Positions 1-6,871 of a DNA stretch of 10,615 nt are shown in pieces. Source of the stretch: an uncultured Eubacteriales bacterium. Lineage in GTDB: Bacteria; Bacillota; Clostridia; Christensenellales; Aristaeellaceae. Under the pieces are notes generated by a model that saw only the letters and a program-made list of their open reading frames with translations, made no database searches and was not told the origin of the DNA. Location of the stretch: the NCBI GenBank assembly GCA_900540045.1, contig UQEF01000094.1, forward strand, positions 1 through 10,615, in the 5' to 3' direction. The position numbers and the translations under genes were made by a program. Every line of letters starts with the position of its first letter. The first letter of the stretch is position 1.

Positions 1-1
1 T

Positions 2-157
2 GTTGTCAAATTCACGATTCGGAATAAGAATAACAAGATTGAAAAATCCGTAGCCGGACGGCCCGTGGGCATCCGCCACGTGTTCGTCAACGGCGAGCAC
101 GCCGTGAAGGACGGCGCGGCGCTGGGCCTGCGCGCCGGGCAGGTGCTTGCGATCTAG
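2..157 (+). CDS. Amidohydrolase, probably N-acyl-D-amino-acid deacylase family (C-terminal end only)
   Basis: Only the last 51 codons are in the window, open from the left edge to a TAG at 155-157. The tail reads GIRHVFVNGEHAVKDG followed by RAGQVL near the stop. This resembles the closing beta-sandwich strand of amidohydrolase-3 and D-aminoacylase enzymes, where a GI-x-x-VFVNG-x-x-V-x-x-G strand is followed by a R-x-G-x-VL ending. Those metal-dependent enzymes hydrolyse N-acyl-D-amino acids or related amides, but no catalytic residue lies in this fragment, so substrate and activity cannot be judged. The first 50 bases are clearly AT-richer than everything after them, and the residues they encode do not resemble the family. 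A plus-strand terminator follows at 259-287. The gene converges on the nitroreductase. Confidence 0.6.
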   Translation, partial: VVKFTIRNKNNKIEKSVAGRPVGIRHVFVNGEHAVKDGAALGLRAGQVLAI

Positions 158-185
158 CGCCCCGCGCCCCGCGCCGGGCAGGTGC
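131..185 (+). repeat. 16-bp direct repeat echoing the 3' end of the amidohydrolase gene
   Basis: The 16 bases CGCGCCGGGCAGGTGC occur at 131-146, inside the last codons of the amidohydrolase gene, and again exactly at 170-185, after its stop codon. The offset is 39 bases, or 13 codons, so the second copy would read RAGQV in the same frame. It looks like a short local duplication of the gene end. High GC raises the chance of coincidence, but an exact 16-mer this close is unlikely by chance. Confidence 0.7.
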
Positions 186-213
186 CGCGCTTCCCCCCTA
201 TGCCCCCACACGC

Positions 214-247
214 AAAAAGCAGGCCCGCCTCCCCATGGAAGGCGGCC
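214..247 (-). terminator. Rho-independent terminator of the nitroreductase gene
   Basis: Read on the minus strand, GGCCGCCT (247-240) pairs with AGGCGGGCC (230-222), with one bulged G. After a short spacer comes a run of five T (218-214). It lies about 90 bases beyond the nitroreductase stop. With the plus-strand terminator at 259-287 it insulates the two convergent genes. Confidence 0.7.
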
Positions 248-258
248 CCGCCCCGTTT

Positions 259-287
259 CCGGCCCCCGATCACGGGGCCGGTTTTTT
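259..287 (+). terminator. Rho-independent terminator of the amidohydrolase gene
   Basis: CCGGCCCC at 259-266 pairs perfectly with GGGGCCGG at 274-281 around a 7-base loop, and six T residues follow at 282-287. This is a textbook intrinsic terminator on the plus strand, about 100 bases after the amidohydrolase stop. Confidence 0.85.
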
Positions 288-336
288 GCTGCCCGCCGCG
301 CGGCCCTGAACCTCGCTCACGCCCGTACCTCCGCGC

Positions 337-1110
337 TCACCGTGCGCCCGGCGTTCCATCCTCCCCGCCGTCCTCCGCGCGCACCAGCCCGTAGTCCCGC
401 AGATACGCCTCCACCGAGCGGGTCATCTCCCGCGAAAAATCGCTGTTGTACTTCCGCTGGCAAAACGCGTCCATCCACGCGTCATACCCACGCAGGGCGC
501 ACCGCCCGGCGAACATCCGCCGCAGCGCCGGCCCGTCCTTGCGGCGGTAGACGTTTTCGCACACGATGTCCGCCATGTTGAAGCGCTCCGGCTTGGGCCT
601 GCGCGCCTGCTGCTCCGTGGGATAGCCCAGCACCAGCATCGCCGCCGGGAACACATGCGGCGGCAGGTTCAGCATCTCCCGGTGCTCCTCGCACCGCTCC
701 ATCACATCCCCGATGTAGCACGATCCCACGCCCAGGCTCCACGCCGCCGTCACGGCGTTCTGCGCCGCGATGGCCGCGTCGCTCGCCGCCAGCATCACAT
801 CGCCCGCGCCCGGCGCGCGCGGCTCGCATCCCGCCTCCCGGTAGGCGTCCAGCCATTTGCACACGTCCACCAGGAAGATCAGCACCATCGGCGCCGTCGC
901 GATGAACGGCTGATGGTCGCACGTTTCGGCCAGCCGCGCCTTGAGCTGCGGGTCGGTCACGTCCAGAATGGTGTATAGCTGCTGGTTCCCCGCGGTCGGC
1001 GCCTGCGCGACCGCCTCCAGTATGGCCGCCCGCACCTCGCCGGGGATGTCCCTGTCCTCAAACGCGCGCACCGACCGGCGCGCCGCAAGCTGCCGGATGA
1101 CTTCGTTCAT
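337..1110 (-). CDS. Nitroreductase family protein (FMN-dependent oxidoreductase)
   Basis: This 257-residue protein starts at the ATG of MNEVIRQLAARRSVRAF. That start is preceded by GGAGG at 1124-1120 with a 9-base spacer. Upstream in-frame codons exist but lie in the promoter and terminator region. The N-terminal RRSVRAF is the FMN-phosphate-binding R-x-S-x-R signature of the nitroreductase superfamily. APTAGNQQ near residue 40 and the central AAQNAVTAAWSLGVGSCYIGD are also typical. The C-terminus, with YDAWMDAFCQRKYNSDF, matches a clostridial-type extension of about 50 residues. Members are cytoplasmic homodimeric flavoenzymes using NAD(P)H to reduce nitroaromatics, quinones or flavins; the true substrate cannot be read from sequence. 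It has its own promoter and terminator and appears monocistronic. Confidence 0.88.
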   Translation of the reverse strand: MNEVIRQLAARRSVRAFEDRDIPGEVRAAILEAVAQAPTAGNQQLYTILDVTDPQLKARLAETCDHQPFIATAPMVLIFLVDVCKWLDAYREAGCEPRAPGAGDVMLAASDAAIAAQNAVTAAWSLGVGSCYIGDVMERCEEHREMLNLPPHVFPAAMLVLGYPTEQQARRPKPERFNMADIVCENVYRRKDGPALRRMFAGRCALRGYDAWMDAFCQRKYNSDFSREMTRSVEAYLRDYGLVRAEDGGEDGTPGAR

Positions 1111-1156
1111 GGCTGGTTTCCTCCGTGATATCAGATTCGGCCCCTTCCGGGGTTTC

Positions 1157-1185
1157 ATCATACCATGTCCGTCCTTTTTTGAAAA
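1157..1185 (-). promoter_or_regulatory. Sigma-70-type promoter of the nitroreductase gene
   Basis: On the minus strand TTTTCA (1185-1180, 4 of 6 to consensus) is followed after 17 bases by TATGAT (1162-1157, 5 of 6). A TG one base upstream of the -10 gives an extended -10. Transcription would begin near 1150. The leader includes a small CCCC-GGGG hairpin (1141-1152) and the GGAGG ribosome binding site. Confidence 0.6.
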
Positions 1186-1209
1186 CAGAAAAGCCGCTCC
1201 TCTCCCCAC

Positions 1210-1261
1210 AAAAAAATCCCCCCGCCCGGCCCGCGCGCCTCCGCGCCGCCCGTTCGGGGGA
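1210..1261 (-). terminator. Probable terminator after lepB (end of the ftsH-lepB unit)
   Basis: On the minus strand TCCCCC (1261-1256) can pair with GGGGGA (1222-1217), immediately followed by seven T (1216-1210). The 33-base interior is very GC-rich and can form further small helices, so this would be a branched rather than a simple hairpin. The T-tract and its position about 40 bases beyond the lepB stop support the call; the long loop lowers confidence. Confidence 0.5.
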
Positions 1262-1298
1262 ATCCCAACCTGTGGGTCCGTATGTCCGCGCGCCCCGC

Positions 1299-1850
1299 TC
1301 ACTCCACGGCGCGCGCATGGCCCAGCGGCCACATCACAAAGCGCACCTTGCCCACGATGTCCTTTCGGGTGATCGCGGCGGGGCGGCCCGCGCCGTAGTA
1401 GTTGCGGCTGTCGTGGCTGTTGTCGCGGTTGTCGCCCATGACGAAGTATTCGTCCTCGCCCAGCGCGAAGGGAGCCATCGAAAAGCCGTCGTCGTTGCGC
1501 GAGGGGGTGAGGTAGGGCTCATCCAGCGGCTCGCCGTTTACGTACACCTGATTGGAGCGGATCTCGACCACGTCGCCGGGCAGGCCGATGACACGCTTGA
1601 CGAAGTTCTCCTCGCGGCCGGGGTAATGGCAGATGACCACGTCGCCCCGCGCGGGGTCTCCCAGCAGGTATTCGGGCTTGCTGACGTACATGATCTCGCC
1701 GTTTTGAAGCGTGTCGGTCATGCTCTCGCCCTTGACCGACACCGGCTGGAACACCATCAGGTGCACCGCCTGGGCGATCACCACCGCCAGCGCCAGCCGC
1801 CATACCCAGCCCCAGACCTCGGCCAGCACGCGATTCTTCCCTTCCTTCAT
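1299..1850 (-). CDS. lepB: Type I signal peptidase
   Basis: This 183-residue, single-pass membrane serine protease removes signal peptides from secreted pre-proteins on the outer face of the membrane. A hydrophobic anchor spans about residues 16-34. Box B follows as VKGESMTDTL with the nucleophile Ser43. Box D is FVKRVIGLPGDVVEI with the general base Lys85, and box E is MGDNRDNSHDSR at 138-149. Length and the short periplasm-facing domain match Gram-positive Sip-type enzymes. In box B the usual S-M-x-P-T-L has Asp in place of Pro. The start has GGGAGG at 1863-1858, 7 bases upstream. The gene lies 74 bases downstream of ftsH on the same strand with no T-tract terminator between them, so the two are probably co-transcribed. 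Confidence 0.95.
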   Translation of the reverse strand: MKEGKNRVLAEVWGWVWRLALAVVIAQAVHLMVFQPVSVKGESMTDTLQNGEIMYVSKPEYLLGDPARGDVVICHYPGREENFVKRVIGLPGDVVEIRSNQVYVNGEPLDEPYLTPSRNDDGFSMAPFALGEDEYFVMGDNRDNSHDSRNYYGAGRPAAITRKDIVGKVRFVMWPLGHARAVE

Positions 1851-1924
1851 GCGTTTTCCTCCCTGCGCCCCGGCGTGAAGCGGGGCCGCGGCAGGGCAAC
1901 CGCGTCCCGCCGCAGCCCGTCCCG

Positions 1925-3766
1925 TTACTGCTGCTTTTCCGCGTCGTCCTTTTCAAGGATGTCCATGAACTCCGCGCCCGTGATGGTTTCCTTCTCCAGC
2001 AGGTAAGCGGCCAGCTTGTCCATGACGTCGCGGTCCCGCTTGAGGATGTCCACGGCCTTGTCATGCGCGGCGGCGATCAGGCTCTGCACCTCGGCGTCCA
2101 CGCGCGCGCTGGTCTCCGGGCTGCACACAAGCGAGCTGTCGGAGGACAGGTAGGGATTGTTGACCGTTTCCAGCGCCACCATGCCGAACTGGTCGCTCAT
2201 GCCGTAGCGGGTAATCATGGCGCGGGCGATCTGCGTGGCCTTTTCGATGTCGTTGCTCGCGCCGGAGGTGATGGAGCCGAACACCACTTCCTCGGCGGCG
2301 CGGCCGCCGGTGAGGGTGGCCAGCTGGCTGAGCATGTCCTCGCGGCTCATGAGCACGCGCTCGCCCTCTTCAATCTGCATGGTGTAGCCCAGCGCGCCGG
2401 AGGTGCGGGGGATAATGGTGATCTTGTGCACGGGAGCGGCGTTCTTCTGACGCGCCGTGACCAGCGCGTGGCCGATCTCGTGGTAGGCGATGATCTTCTT
2501 TTCCTTCTCGCTGATGACCGCGCCCTTGCGCTGGTAGCCCGCGATGACGACCTCCACGCTCTCCTCCAGATCCGTCTGGCTCACGGCGCTGCGGCCCATG
2601 CGCACGGCGCGCAGGGCGGCCTCGTTGATGATGTTGGCCAGCTCCGCGCCGCTGGCGCCGCTGGTGGCCCGGCCGATGGTGTCGAAATCAATGTTCGGCT
2701 CCATCTTCACGTCCTTGGCGTGCACCTTGAGGATGGCGATGCGGCCCTGCAGGTCGGGAAGCTCGACGGGGATGCGCCGGTCGAAGCGGCCGGGGCGCAG
2801 GAGGGCCTTGTCCAGGCTTTCGGGGCGGTTGGTCGCGGCCAGGATGACCACGCCCTTGGTGCCGTCAAAGCCGTCCATCTCGGTGAGTAACTGGTTGAGG
2901 GTCTGCTCGCGCTCGTCGTTGCCGCCGATGCCGGCCGCGCCGTCGCGCTTTTTGCCGATGGTGTCGATCTCGTCAATAAACACGATGCACGGGGCCTTAT
3001 CCGCGGCCTGCTTGAACAGGTCGCGCACCTTGGCCGCGCCCATGCCCACGAACATCTCCACAAACTCGCTGCCGGAGATGGAGAAGAAGGGCACCTTGGC
3101 CTCGCCCGCGACGGCCTTGGCCAGGAGCGTCTTGCCCGTGCCCGGAGGGCCTACGAGCAGCGCGCCCTTGGGCAGGGAGGCGCCGATGCTCTTGTACTTG
3201 TCGGGGTTGTGGAGGAAGTCCACGATCTCCCGCAGGGCGTCCTTGGCCTCGTCCTGCCCGGCCACGTCGGCAAAGGTCTTGCCGGTCTGGCTCTCGACGT
3301 AGATTTTGGCGTTGCTCTTGCCAAACTGCATGGCGTTTCCGCCCATGCGCTTGGTGAGCATCCGGCCCATGATCTGCCCGATGGCCACGAACAGCAGAAT
3401 CGGGAATACCCACGTCGTCAGGAAGCTGAGCAGCGGCGAATCCTGCGTGGGAATCGCCGAGGCAAACTCCGCGCCCGACGCGTAGAGGCGTTCGGTCAGG
3501 CCCTCATCCGGCCAGCGGCCCGTCTTGTAAATGGCGGTCTGACCGTTTGCGTCGGTGGCCGTAAAGAGGATCTGGTCCTCCTCCATGGCCACTTCCTTGA
3601 CCTGCTTGTTGTCGATCATGGTCAGAAAGTCGTTGTACCCGACCTCCGTCACCGGTGTGGCCAGCATCGCCGGAAATACCAGCGCGTTTAAGAGCATCAA
3701 AACCACCATGGCGATCAGGTAGTAAAAGATCAGCGGTCTTTTGGGTGATTTGTCGTCCACCTTCAT
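1925..3766 (-). CDS. ftsH: ATP-dependent zinc metalloprotease FtsH
   Basis: This 613-residue membrane AAA+ protease degrades misfolded membrane proteins and regulatory proteins as a hexamer. Visible in order: a transmembrane segment at about 12-31, an extracytoplasmic domain, a second transmembrane segment at about 112-133, and the AAA domain. The AAA domain has Walker A GPPGTGKT (206-213), the pore motif around FVGMGA, Walker B IVFIDEID (261-268) and the arginine-finger motif RPGRFDR (324-330). The protease domain has zinc site HEIGH (429-433) and the third ligand Asp506 in [14 protein letters not shown] replaces the more usual HEAGH, keeping the HExxH ligands. The length is normal and all key residues are present. 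The start has GGAGG at 3780-3776 with a 9-base spacer. lepB follows downstream; together they form a membrane protein-processing unit. Confidence 0.97.
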   Translation of the reverse strand: MKVDDKSPKRPLIFYYLIAMVVLMLLNALVFPAMLATPVTEVGYNDFLTMIDNKQVKEVAMEEDQILFTATDANGQTAIYKTGRWPDEGLTERLYASGAEFASAIPTQDSPLLSFLTTWVFPILLFVAIGQIMGRMLTKRMGGNAMQFGKSNAKIYVESQTGKTFADVAGQDEAKDALREIVDFLHNPDKYKSIGASLPKGALLVGPPGTGKTLLAKAVAGEAKVPFFSISGSEFVEMFVGMGAAKVRDLFKQAADKAPCIVFIDEIDTIGKKRDGAAGIGGNDEREQTLNQLLTEMDGFDGTKGVVILAATNRPESLDKALLRPGRFDRRIPVELPDLQGRIAILKVHAKDVKMEPNIDFDTIGRATSGASGAELANIINEAALRAVRMGRSAVSQTDLEESVEVVIAGYQRKGAVISEKEKKIIAYHEIGHALVTARQKNAAPVHKITIIPRTSGALGYTMQIEEGERVLMSREDMLSQLATLTGGRAAEEVVFGSITSGASNDIEKATQIARAMITRYGMSDQFGMVALETVNNPYLSSDSSLVCSPETSARVDAEVQSLIAAAHDKAVDILKRDRDVMDKLAAYLLEKETITGAEFMDILEKDDAEKQQ

Positions 3767-3789
3767 GCTTTCGCTCCTCCTTCATCCTG

Positions 3790-3819
3790 CGTATAAAGGG
3801 TTTACCAAAACCCTGTGGA
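3790..3819 (-). promoter_or_regulatory. Candidate ftsH promoter with an inverted repeat in its spacer
   Basis: On the minus strand TCCACA (3819-3814) and TATACG (3795-3790), each 4 of 6 to consensus, are 18 bases apart. This would place a start near 3783, just ahead of the ftsH ribosome binding site. Almost exactly filling the spacer is a perfect inverted repeat, AGGGTTT-ACCA-AAACCCT (3797-3814), the usual place for a repressor operator. It does not match the CIRCE or CtsR heat-shock operators. The promoter hexamers are weak, so the call is tentative; the inverted repeat itself is certain. Confidence 0.35.
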
Positions 3820-3903
3820 TTAAGCAATTCGCTTTCGACCCCCCGTTTCCTTCCGATGCGCCGTTATTTCATACATCCTTCATCGTTCGGCCAAAAATCG
3901 GCG

Positions 3904-3943
3904 AAAAAAAAGGACGGCGCCGCCTTATTCGGCCGCGCCGTCC
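3904..3943 (-). terminator. Rho-independent terminator of the aromatic biosynthesis operon
   Basis: On the minus strand GGACGGCGC (3943-3935) pairs perfectly with GCGCCGTCC (3920-3912). An inner GCC/GGC helix extends the stem, and eight T follow at once (3911-3904). It starts 13 bases after the aroQ stop and separates the operon from ftsH. Confidence 0.93.
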
Positions 3944-3956
3944 CCCTGAGCTGCGC

Positions 3957-4391
3957 CTATTGGGCCAGCCGCTCCCGCAGCAGCAAAATGGCCTTTTCAT
4001 ACCCCGCAAATCCCAGCCCCTTCACCTGCGCGATGCAGGCCATGGCCGGGTAGCTCACGTGCCGGAAGGTCTCGCGCGCGTCCACGTCGCTCAGATGCAC
4101 CTCCACCGCGGGCAGGGCGACGGCCTTGAGCGCGTCGAGGATGGCCACGCTCGTGTGCGTGTAGGCCGCGGGGTTGATGACGATGCCGTCCGCCTTCCCC
4201 AGCGCGCTCTGGATGATGTCCACCAGCGCGCCCTCGTGGTTGGACTGGAAGCATTCCACCTCCACGCCCTCCCGCGCGCACACGGCCTCCACATAGGCCA
4301 CCAGATCCGCGTAGGTCTTTTTGCCGTAGATGTCCGGCTCCCGCACGCCCAGCAGGTTCAGGTTCGGCCCGTTAATCACAAACAGCTTCAT
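3957..4391 (-). CDS. aroQ: Type II 3-dehydroquinate dehydratase
   Basis: This 144-residue cytoplasmic enzyme, usually a dodecamer, converts 3-dehydroquinate to 3-dehydroshikimate (shikimate pathway step 3). The type II family is recognised by the start MKLFVINGPNLNLLGVREPDIYG, cut here to its key parts: NGPNLNLLG, catalytic Arg17 and Tyr22 in IYG. Further on come INPAAYTHTSVAI and the substrate-binding EVHLSDVDARETFRHVS. The family consensus EVHLSN becomes EVHLSD, a mild change. Length matches the family (about 145). The start was chosen from the conserved N-terminus and GGAGGAGG at 4405-4398, 6 bases upstream. The gene overlaps the end of the aroE-aroK fusion by 20 bases, so translation is probably coupled. 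It is the last gene before the operon terminator. Confidence 0.96.
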   Translation of the reverse strand: MKLFVINGPNLNLLGVREPDIYGKKTYADLVAYVEAVCAREGVEVECFQSNHEGALVDIIQSALGKADGIVINPAAYTHTSVAILDALKAVALPAVEVHLSDVDARETFRHVSYPAMACIAQVKGLGFAGYEKAILLLRERLAQ

Positions 4392-5607
4392 GGTACGCCT
4401 CCTCCACGGCGCGCGCGCAGTCCTCCGCCGTCGCGCCGTTTTCCACCTCCGCGTCCGCGGCGGCCGCATACAGCGCCGCCCGCTCGCGCCACAGCCGCAC
4501 AAGCGCCTCGCGCCCCTGCGAAAGCGGCCGCCCGTCCATGGGCAGCGCTTCGATGGGCCGCGTGATGTGCGCCACCACGCAGTTCATGCGCAAGAGCTCG
4601 CGGTTTTCCGCGCTCTTGACGATGCCCCCGCCGGCGGCGATCACCTGCCCGCCCACGAGCGCAACGCGCCGGAGCGCCTCCGTCTCGCGGCGGCGGAACC
4701 CCGCCTCGCCCTCGGTTTCAAAGATGCGCGGGATGGGCATGCCCGCCGCCTTTTCGATTTCCCCGTCCAGATCCACAAACGGCATGCCCAGCCGCGCCGC
4801 CGCCAGCGCGCCCACGGTGCTCTTGCCCGCGCCCGGCATGCCCACCAGCGCAAGGCCCGTCACCGCGCGCCGGAGCGCCCGCTCGGCCTCCCGCGCGCGC
4901 TCCGCGGGCACGGGCCGCCCGGTGAAGCGCTCGCACGCCCGCACCGCCTGATAGGTCAGCATCGTCAGCCCGCCTTGGCAGGGGATGCCCAGCGCCCGCG
5001 CCTGCTGCAAAAGCCGCGTGCGCAGCGGGTTGTAGATCACGTCCGCCACGCCGCGAAGGTTCGTAAGCCGCGCGAGGTCCACCGGGGCGGCCTGCACTTT
5101 GGGGTACATGCCCACAGGCGTGGCGTTGATGAGCCAGGCCGCGTCCGCGTGGCGCTCAAGGTTTTCGTAGTTGGTTTCGCCCGTGCGCGAGACGGTCACC
5201 GCCTCGCCGCCCGCCGCCTCCACCACGTGGCGCGCCGTTTTGGACGTGCCGCCGCTGCCCAGAATGAGCGTCTTGGTTCCGGCGAAGGCCATGCCCGCGC
5301 GCCCGGTGATCACGCCAAGGCCGTAGGCGTCGGTGTTGTCGCCAAAGAGGCTGCCGTCCGGCCTGCGCACGATGGTGTTGACGCTGCCGATGGCCCGCGC
5401 CGCGGGGCTGAGCTCGCGCAGATACGGGATCACCGCCTGCTTGTAGGGAATCGTCACGTTCAGCCCGTCAAATTCGCCCTTTTTAAGGAACGGCCCCAGC
5501 TCCTCCGGCGCCAGCTCGATCAGGTCGTAGCGGTAGTCCGCGAGCAGCCCGTGCAGCGTTTTGGAATGGCTGTGCCCCAGCTTTTCGCCGATCAGTCCGC
5601 AGCGCAT
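4372..5607 (-). CDS. aroE-aroK: Bifunctional shikimate dehydrogenase / shikimate kinase fusion (AroE-AroK)
   Basis: One uninterrupted 411-residue frame carries two enzymes catalysing consecutive steps, 3-dehydroshikimate to shikimate to shikimate 3-phosphate. AroE part, about 1-230: substrate-binding GHSHSKTLHG (11-20), NVTIPYK with catalytic Lys56, NTDAYG with Asp93, NADP-binding loop LGSGGTSKT (116-124), NATPVGM (161-167) and the closing GGLTMLTYQA (212-221). AroK part, about 250-411: Walker A GMPGAGKST (256-264), FVDLDGEIE with Asp279/Asp281, GFRRRE, AAGGGIV and the lid DGRPL (358-362). A basic linker of about 20 residues joins them. The start follows the pheA stop after one base, with GGAGGG at 5617-5612. 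In most bacteria these are separate proteins. All key residues of both domains are present, so both activities are expected. Confidence 0.94.
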   Translation of the reverse strand: MRCGLIGEKLGHSHSKTLHGLLADYRYDLIELAPEELGPFLKKGEFDGLNVTIPYKQAVIPYLRELSPAARAIGSVNTIVRRPDGSLFGDNTDAYGLGVITGRAGMAFAGTKTLILGSGGTSKTARHVVEAAGGEAVTVSRTGETNYENLERHADAAWLINATPVGMYPKVQAAPVDLARLTNLRGVADVIYNPLRTRLLQQARALGIPCQGGLTMLTYQAVRACERFTGRPVPAERAREAERALRRAVTGLALVGMPGAGKSTVGALAAARLGMPFVDLDGEIEKAAGMPIPRIFETEGEAGFRRRETEALRRVALVGGQVIAAGGGIVKSAENRELLRMNCVVAHITRPIEALPMDGRPLSQGREALVRLWRERAALYAAAADAEVENGATAEDCARAVEEAYHEAVCD

Positions 5608-5608
5608 C

Positions 5609-6748
5609 TCAGCCCTCCGAATAGCTGCCCAGGTAGGTGAACGCCTCCGGGCCCTCGTCCAGCTCGCACAGAAGGCCCAGCGCGTCCTCGTCGTAGACCG
5701 AGGCGTCCAGGTCAAAGTAGAACATGAACTCGAAGTCCGTGCCCGCGATGGGCCGGCTTTCCAGCTTGGTCAGGTTCAGGCCCAGCGCCGCGAAGCGCGC
5801 GATCATGCCGTAGAGCGCGCCGGGGCGGTGCGGGACGTTGAGCATCAGGCTCACCTTGTCCGCGCCGGGGTAGATTTCCAGCTCCTTGGAGATGCAGATG
5901 AAGCGGGTGAAGTTGCTGTCGGAGTCGGAGATGTCGCTCTTGAGCACGCGCAGGCCGTACAGGCCCGCGCAGGCGGGCGAGGAGATGGCGGCGATGTCGT
6001 CGCGGCCGCTCTGGCTCACCATCTGGGCGGCCATGGCGGTGTTTTCGCAGACGGTGATCTTCACGTCCTTGAGGGTCTTGAGGAACGCGGAGCACTGGCC
6101 GATGGCCTGCTCATGGCTGACGATCTCGCGGATGGAGGAGAGGGTCGCGCCGGGCCGGGCGACGAGCCGGTGGTCGATCTTGAGGCGCACGCTGCGCACG
6201 ATGGAGAAGCGGTAGCGCCGCATCAGGTCGTAGACCTCCGTGACCGAGCCGTAGGAGCTGTTTTCAATCGGCAATACGCCGTAGCGGCACAGCCCGCTTT
6301 CGATGGCCTGAAACACGCCCTCGAAGCGCTTGAAATACATGATGGACGGCAGTGCGAACAGCTTGTCGCACGCCTGCTGGCTGTACGCCCCCTCCACGCC
6401 CTGACAGGCCACCACGGCCTCGCGGGGGAAGGTTTTCGGCGTTTCCGCGATGGCGCGGGCAATGCGGTTGCCCAGCTCCCCGCCGCGATGGAGCCTGCGC
6501 TGCTGGTAGCTGCGGCTGATATCAAAGATGGTGTTGTAGAGGAGCTTGACGTACATCGCCATGTCCCCGTCCACCGCCTTCGTCTGCTTCGCCATCACCT
6601 CGCGCTCGCGCGCCGGGTCCCATACGGGCAGGCCGTGCTCGCGCTTGTAGTCGGCGATGTCCGCCGCCGCCCGCATGCGCTTGGCAAACGCCTGCACCAG
6701 CTGCTCGTCCGCCTCGTCGATCCGTTTCCTGATCTCCTGAATCTCCAT
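5609..6748 (-). CDS. pheA: Bifunctional chorismate mutase / prephenate dehydratase (P-protein)
   Basis: This 379-residue cytoplasmic enzyme converts chorismate to prephenate and then to phenylpyruvate, committing flux to Phe. Residues 1-85 are an AroQ-class helical chorismate mutase (IRKRIDEADEQLVQAFAKRM, then R48-E and a C-terminal helix with SYQQRR). Residues 110-290 are prephenate dehydratase, with GVEGAYSQQA (117-126), PIENSSYGSV (160-169) and the catalytic NFTRF (279-283). Residues 298-375 are a C-terminal ACT regulatory domain with HRPGAL (307-312) and the Phe-binding ESRP (330-333). The order and length match E. coli PheA (386), and the ACT domain predicts Phe feedback inhibition. The start has AGGAAG at 6760-6755. 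It is the only chorismate mutase in the window, so TyrA depends on it for prephenate. Confidence 0.96.
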   Translation of the reverse strand: MEIQEIRKRIDEADEQLVQAFAKRMRAAADIADYKREHGLPVWDPAREREVMAKQTKAVDGDMAMYVKLLYNTIFDISRSYQQRRLHRGGELGNRIARAIAETPKTFPREAVVACQGVEGAYSQQACDKLFALPSIMYFKRFEGVFQAIESGLCRYGVLPIENSSYGSVTEVYDLMRRYRFSIVRSVRLKIDHRLVARPGATLSSIREIVSHEQAIGQCSAFLKTLKDVKITVCENTAMAAQMVSQSGRDDIAAISSPACAGLYGLRVLKSDISDSDSNFTRFICISKELEIYPGADKVSLMLNVPHRPGALYGMIARFAALGLNLTKLESRPIAGTDFEFMFYFDLDASVYDEDALGLLCELDEGPEAFTYLGSYSEG

Positions 6749-6782
6749 CGCAATCTTCCTTCTTTCGTCTGATTGATCGTCA

Positions 6783-6843
6783 GGGGCCTCAGCCCCCCAC
6801 CGCCACGCGCATCGCTTCCGGCTCCGCAGCCCCCGCGCGCGCC
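6783..6843 (-). pseudogene. Decayed duplicate of the aroB 3' end
   Basis: The aroB-pheA gap (6749-6871) contains a second, diverged copy of the end of aroB. Bases 6783-6810 match 6866-6893 at 26 of 28 positions, including the stop codon and the following GGCCCC. Weaker similarity, with one 3-base gap, continues to about 6843. Read in frame, the copy ends AAEPEAMRVAVGG-stop, while aroB ends AAELEELARVAVGD-stop, so homology holds at protein level. It has no start or domain and cannot be functional alone. It looks like a remnant of a tandem duplication at the 3' end of aroB. A small GGCC-TTCGG-GGCC hairpin (6859-6871) lies between the copies. Confidence 0.75.
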
Positions 6844-6871
6844 AGCGTTCCTTGATTCGGCCTTCGGGGCC

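Noticed and set aside
1111..1332. A 74-codon N-terminal extension of the nitroreductase
   Set aside because: It is in frame but covers the gene's promoter, the lepB terminator and the lepB 3' end, and its Arg/Gly-rich translation is unlike the family. The ATG at 1110 has a good ribosome binding site and the conserved start.
1851..1924. A terminator between ftsH and lepB
   Set aside because: GC-rich stems are possible, but no T-tract follows on the minus strand, so co-transcription is more likely.
3814..3823. A DnaA-box-like TGTGGATTAA upstream of ftsH
   Set aside because: It has an extra base relative to the TGTGGATAA box, occurs once, and no origin-type cluster or dnaA/dnaN gene is nearby.
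4330..5640. Long plus-strand open frame opposite aroE-aroK (and similar ones opposite aroB, tyrA, pheA and ftsH)
   Set aside because: These are antisense shadows of well-identified genes in GC-rich DNA, rich in His, Arg and Ala, with no recognisable domains.
5608..5715. An upstream start for the aroE-aroK fusion within pheA
   Set aside because: It would encode 36 unrelated residues on pheA coding sequence; the MRCGLIG start has a GGAGGG site and follows the pheA stop by one base.
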